This document shows, in pieces, positions 59,459-64,000 of a stretch of DNA of 64,000 nt. A program made the translations under genes and the position numbers. The stretch's first letter is position 1. Every line of letters begins with the position of its first letter. Under the pieces are notes generated by a model. That model saw only the letters and a program-made list of their open reading frames with translations. It ran no database searches and had not been told where the DNA came from. The stretch is from the NCBI GenBank assembly GCA_007844125.1, contig CM017573.1, positions 558,001 through 622,000 on the forward strand, written 5' to 3'. The stretch comes from Sinonovacula constricta (Eukaryota > Mollusca > Bivalvia > Cardiida > Solecurtidae).

Positions 59459-59750
59459 GGCTGCAATAGCTCAGGTGGTAGAGCGTCGGCTTGCGGATCG
59501 GGAGGTCGTGGGTTCGAACCCCGGCCGGGTCTTACCAAAGACTTTAAAGGTGGTAGTAGTGGCTTCCCTCCTAACTCTCGGGGCTAAGGGGACAGCATTA
59601 CGCCTGACTCGTCGGTGTCAGTGTAATGGACCGGCCGGGTTCAGTCCCTGGGCAAAGTGCCCCTGTGCTATAATGATATAAATGTCATTGCGCAGTATCG
59701 GCAAAAATGCCGGCTAATCCCATCCCATCCCATAACTTAGAAATCATCAT
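59459..59750 (+). mobile_element. SINE family B, near full length
   Basis: tRNA-derived head: AATAGCTCAGGTGGTAGAGC (A box) and GTGGGTTCGAACCCCGGCC (B box) at normal spacing. The body has CCAAAGACTTTAAAGGTGG, TAGTAGTGGCTTCC, CTCGTCGGTGTCAGTGTAAT, GGGCAAAGTGCCCC, TATAATGATATAAATGTCAT. The end is AATGCCGGCTAATCCCATCC with a CCCAT repeat. Well preserved and GC-richer than its surroundings, so probably young. The 68-codon frame here is a SINE shadow. Confidence 0.85.
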
Positions 59751-60499
59751 CATCATCAATTACATCTGTTGTTTCCTCTGCCGAGGGGTCAGACAACATT
59801 TCCAACAATATTATTGAACCTGATAATAAAACAAAATAAAAAAAATATTATTCTACCTTGCCACTTACCCAATAAGCATGTTTAATACATGATCTTGTTA
59901 CTATAGGCAACACAATTCCACACCTTGAATTGTTTCTGTAGACTGACCAAAACTATTGTCAAAGGTGTAATTAATTCATTGTAGCCAAAGGTATGGTACA
60001 ATTTGAGAAAAAAATAATGCTCTTTGCATTTTCAAATAAATGTAGTTATTGCACTGGACTGGACATGTGCTCGGAAAAAGTCCATGTTCAAAATTTGAGG
60101 TTAACACTGTAATAAAGGAAAAAAGATCAGGAAATAACTGAAATTTTCTAGGTAAGCAATTGATTGAAATTGAACATAACAGGTATGGATTTTATTTTAT
60201 TTTTGGAATGTGATAAATCATTAATTAGTTGTAACTTACTAGCATTACCGGTAATTAAAAAAATGAGAATACATGTAGTAACAAAGTTATAAATTAACAA
60301 GCCGATTTGGCTTTTGGTGATTATTGATTTCTTCTCTCCAGGCTTTTTGTTATATATGGGAACTTGTTAGCAGATTTATATAGCTGCTGAGTGAAGAGAG
60401 AAAAATGCATAATTTCTATTGATTTGTGACATATATTGTCATCACTGTTAATTAGTGAGCTTCTTTTATTGACTTTATTAACTGCAACAACACACTGAA
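59751..60499 (+). other. unannotated stretch
   Basis: AT-rich; no exon or repeat recognised. Begins with a short ATCATC run (59746-59757). Confidence 0.4.
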
Positions 60500-60695
60500 A
60501 TTTTATTGTCATATTAGTGACATGCTGCTATTATTTATGCAAAAAAATGTTTCGGTAGAACTCACGACTTTTGGTGAAGGAAGACCCCAGACACATACCG
60601 GCACACCACAAGTCAGCTGGAAGACCTTCCCACATGAAGTCCTTCCCCCTGAACGGGACTCAAACCCTCACAGTGGGAGGCTAAGTAGTTTGGCA
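60500..60695 (-). mobile_element. SINE family A copy (minus)
   Basis: GTCATATTAGTGACATGCTG, GGAAGACCCCAGACACATAC, GTCAGCTGGAAGACCTTCCC, B box ACGGGACTCAAACCC and GGGAGGCTAAGTAGTTTGGC, all reverse complements in the family order. Confidence 0.78.
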
Positions 60696-61664
60696 TCTAA
60701 TAACTCCGATACATACCGGTTAATTGGGTATTGTGGGTGGCCCGCTTGAAAAATATGTTGATTATTGCCCTTTTGTATGTCTGTGACATAAATTTCTTAC
60801 CCACAATTGCTGAGAAATTTTCAAGTGAAAATTAACTTTAATATAATATAATAATCATAACATTTATTTTTAATGGAAAAAATGCAAAATGTGAAAAGGA
60901 TAAAACAATAAATGCTAAAAACTTAAAATAATGCATTAATCAAGTGAAGGAAGAAAGATATAATTATATAAATTTACTAAATAAAAAATGAAGTGCAAAA
61001 ATTTATATCAGTTCTGTTGTAAAACCTTTAAGTCAATAAACTACTAAAGTGAATACAAAAAAATATCAATTATATAAACTCAAAGAATAAAAAAATGAAG
61101 ATTTAAAACAAGATGTGAGAGAGTACAGTTAACCAATGGAGAAACAGTACTGTAGAAGTAGGTCAAGTAACAAATAAGGACAAGTTTCTAATGTAAATAT
61201 TTTTATGATGGATCCACCAATGTTTACAGTTTAAACAATTGCTACAAGATTGTTGTGTACCTAGATGGTACACTTGGGGTTGTTTGGGTTCTGTCTATGG
61301 TTGTGTTCATACATAATTCATATGAAATATTAGGCTAAATGTACACAATGTTAAACTGTCCTGATTATTCGGGTAGATTTGATCTTAGATACATCACTCT
61401 TAATGCAGTCATGAATCTGCTTAAATGTACAAGTAGAATCTGTTCTCAGTCCAGAATAGTTAAAAAGTAGGTTAAAAATAATATTATTTTAGTCATTTCA
61501 CTGATTTTTTATTTTATGACATCAATGCTCAGATCTGAGTACACATCATCATTTGTTGGACTGTTTTGTTCCAAATAGATCTGTTTACTTTTTCACTGAT
61601 TGAATTAGTTTTCTTGTATCTTTTACATTTGACTGGGTGGCATGTGAATTCATTGTCTTGTAGG
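60696..61664 (+). other. unannotated stretch
   Basis: Very AT-rich; no exon or repeat recognised. Confidence 0.4.
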
Positions 61665-61879
61665 TGTTCCCTTGGCATTGTGGTAGAGTCGTTGATTTGT
61701 AACTGATCTGACTGCTTAGTCTCTTACCGCATGGGTTCGAGTCCAGTTCTATGACGAAGACTTTTAGAAGGTCTTCCAGCTGACTTGCGTTGTGCTGGTG
61801 GTTCCCTCCACCAAAAAGCTGGATGTTGCTATAATGATCATAAGTGGTCGCTGCAATGTAATTAAAAACAAACAAAACA
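61665..61879 (+). mobile_element. SINE family A, well preserved
   Basis: TTGGCATTGTGGTAGAGTCG (A box), GCATGGGTTCGAGTCC (B box), AAGGTCTTCCAGCTGACTTG, TGCTGGTGGTTCCCTCCACC (about 25 bp of the usual body missing), AAGCTGGATGTTGCTATAAT, GATCATAAGTGGTCGCTGC and an AAACAAACAAAAC tail. Confidence 0.85.
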
Positions 61880-63543
61880 TTATTTGTCATGTGCCTTTTC
61901 AAATTTTATGTTCTATGTTGCTATACTTATAGGACTTTACTTTGATCACATGACTACTTGCAGTCAGTTATTCATGCCTGGGAAAACATAGTGCAGAACA
62001 AATATCTATATCTATGGAGACTAGATGTGTCATTTGTGTCTTATCATGTTTCAAATGTTAACATTAATATTGATTTCAGTTTTAACTGGAAATTCATTAA
62101 ATAGTGTTATTCAGATATACATGAAATGCAGATTTATGAATGAACAATGCCGCATAGTAATATCACTCATTGACTAGAGGAAAGGGTCGAAATGGAGAGC
62201 AAACTGCTATTAGAACGAGTGTTCTACTGACTATGCATTATCTACTAGGCCGAGATATTTGCAATATCCCGTGCGGGGAATCTCTATTTTCTGTTGCTCT
62301 GAACTAGGTCATGTAATGACAAAGGTCATTCACATCATCTCAGCATTTCATTCTGAAATTAAATTTTAGATTCAGATCACAGATATGTAAGAGCTAGTTA
62401 TTAATTACAAACTCAGTTTATTGTAGACTAACTTAAGTTAAAATGTAAAATCATATAAAAAGTTTTGAATGTTTAATAAAATGGTTTCTATTATCGGATG
62501 TTAGTGACCCTGATGTATCTTTTATCCCAATGTATAATTTATATTTTAAAAAAGGTGTTTATGTGCAGCTGAAGACTTGCCAACTTACCGATTTCCAACA
62601 CATTGTACTTTTGATTTACTACTGAGTAATTTGACCATTGTTTGCACACCTGTAATCAGGTAAGGGTAAAATTTACACCGTCCCAAACAGCACTTCTGAG
62701 CACTTTGATTTTTTGTATTAATGTCTTTTGTCTTTGTACATTCAGATTTGTTACCCAAAGCTTATTTTTTTTGTTTCAACAATAATCACAAGATTTTGTG
62801 TTTATTTAGAGATCTGGTGGATGTTTGTTTACTGTATATGGTTGTGTAAATATTAGTATTGAGCCCGATGTACAGAACCGAATAGAATTATAAGTCAGAA
62901 GTGTCCAATATGGAAACATATTTGGCACCTAGATTGCAAAACCACATTTGACAAGAAGTTTACAAGCAGAGTCACTTATGGATTTGCAGTCAGGAAATGC
63001 ATCTAATTATATTTTTGTATTGGATATTTTAGTATTAAAAGACCTTTTTGTTGTGTATCCAGTTTCATTGAGAACTTAAAAGTATGCACTTGATTATGAT
63101 ATACAACTGTAAGCATAATTATTTATTTGGATTGACAAAAGAATATATTTTACCAGTGTAAAAAACAACAACAAAAATATTCACTACAACAGATCAAATT
63201 AGTATGCTTATACAATCTACAAAAGATATTTTAGTATTATTTCTAAGTATAGAATAATCACAAGTACTGTGATTATGTTCCTTACATTTTTAAATTTAAT
63301 CATCATATAATATTATTTTCTCATGTGAACCTGTTGTTGTTGAGTCAGAAGTGATTTAAATGCAACTTAAAATGAAATTGGTGTTCAAATGATGTAAAAG
63401 AATCCCACAGCAGGTGAATGATAGGAAATGTAACTGACCCTAAAATATCTTGGTAACACAGAACAAGGAGATTCAGTACTGGATAGGGTTTTCTTGGCAA
63501 CATCTTGTGTTCTGAGGTTTTCACAAGATAGCAGTGTTGCATA
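61880..63543 (+). other. unannotated stretch
   Basis: Searched for the missing second half of Ig domain 3 (Trp in strand C, D-x-G-x-Y-x-C in strand F) and did not find it. No SINE or MITE recognised. Confidence 0.4.
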
Positions 63544-64000
63544 TAAAAACCTATCAGGGCTTATTCCATCACCTTGACACATATACTGGTACTGGTGTGT
63601 TAACAACATTTTATCAGGGGTTATTCCATCACCTTGACACATATACTTTTGTGTTAACAATGTTCTATCAGGGGTTATTCCATCACCTTGACACATATAC
63701 TGGTGTGTTAACAATGTTTTATCAGGGGTTATTCCATCACCTTGACACATATACTGGTACTGGTGTGTTAACAACATTTTATCAGGGGTTATTCCATCAC
63801 CTTGACACATATACTGATGTGTTAACAATGTTTTATCAGGGGTTATTCCATCACCTTGACACATATACTGATGTGTTAACAATGTTTTATCAGGGGTTAT
63901 TCCATCACCTTGACACATATACTGGAACTGGTGTGTTAACAACATTTTATCAGGGGTTATTCCATCACCTTGACATATAACTGGTGTGTTAACAATGTTT
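63544..64000. repeat. 54/60-bp tandem array running off the right edge
   Basis: Units contain ATCAGGGGTTATTCCATCAC, CTTGACACATATACTG and GTGTTAACAATGTTTT. The ATCAGG landmark falls at 63553, 63613, 63667, 63721, 63781, 63835, 63889 and 63949, giving spacings 60-54-54-60-54-54-60, a three-unit higher-order repeat of 168 bp. The 60-bp unit carries an extra ACTGGT. Frames on both strands are open because all units are multiples of six. Confidence 0.93.

Noticed and set aside
59475..59681. 68-codon plus frame (ADREVVGSNPGRVLP)
   Set aside because: Typical translation of a tRNA-derived SINE head; not a gene.
63385..63980. 148- and 186-codon frames over the right-edge array
   Set aside because: Unit lengths of 54 and 60 keep frames open on both strands; no start context, splice site or family resemblance.

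Overview
The window is eukaryotic nuclear DNA, most likely from a bivalve or other mollusc. It is AT-rich and gene-poor, with real splice junctions and exons of about 40-210 bp separated by introns of kilobases. It is crowded with tRNA-derived SINEs, small inverted-repeat DNA transposons (MITEs) and tandem arrays. The mollusc assignment is an inference from the style of the SINEs and repeats, not from a marker gene. No bacterial features (operons, ribosome binding sites, CRISPR) are present.

Layout. 1-990: CpG-richer edge with a possible exon, then a 17-bp minisatellite (992-1674). 2339-6485: a ~500-bp MITE split by a 3.65-kb Mutator-like (MULE) transposon with ~168-bp terminal inverted repeats, an 8-bp target duplication and a four-exon transposase on the minus strand (FLYWCH zinc finger plus MULE domain, 473 aa, no stops or frameshifts). 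An uninterrupted second copy of the host MITE lies at 25901-26422 and serves as an empty-site reference. 6640-14148: relics and single SINEs/MITEs. 14149-19484: a 67-bp satellite of 79 full units with a 28-unit (1,876 bp) higher-order repeat. 19486-33740: SINEs, MITEs, an insert flanked by CCCTAACC with a perfect 46-bp-arm palindrome, and a 17-bp array. 33741-49777: six plus-strand exons of one gene encoding two complete I-set immunoglobulin domains and the first half of a third, resembling muscle/cytoskeletal Ig-repeat proteins; both ends of the gene lie outside the recognised exons. 49778-64000: no further convincing exon; 52-bp, 39-bp, 27-bp and 54/60-bp tandem arrays plus MITEs and SINEs.

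The most interesting pattern is that three independent tandem arrays can be traced to the inside of a transposable element: the 39-bp array is the repeated 3' end of a MITE (54071-54960), the 101-bp array is the repeated 3' end of a SINE (44020-44830), and the 2.4-kb 27-bp array grew in the middle of another copy of that same SINE family, whose two halves still flank it (56690-59325). The long open frames over several arrays arise because the repeat period is a multiple of three; they are not genes.
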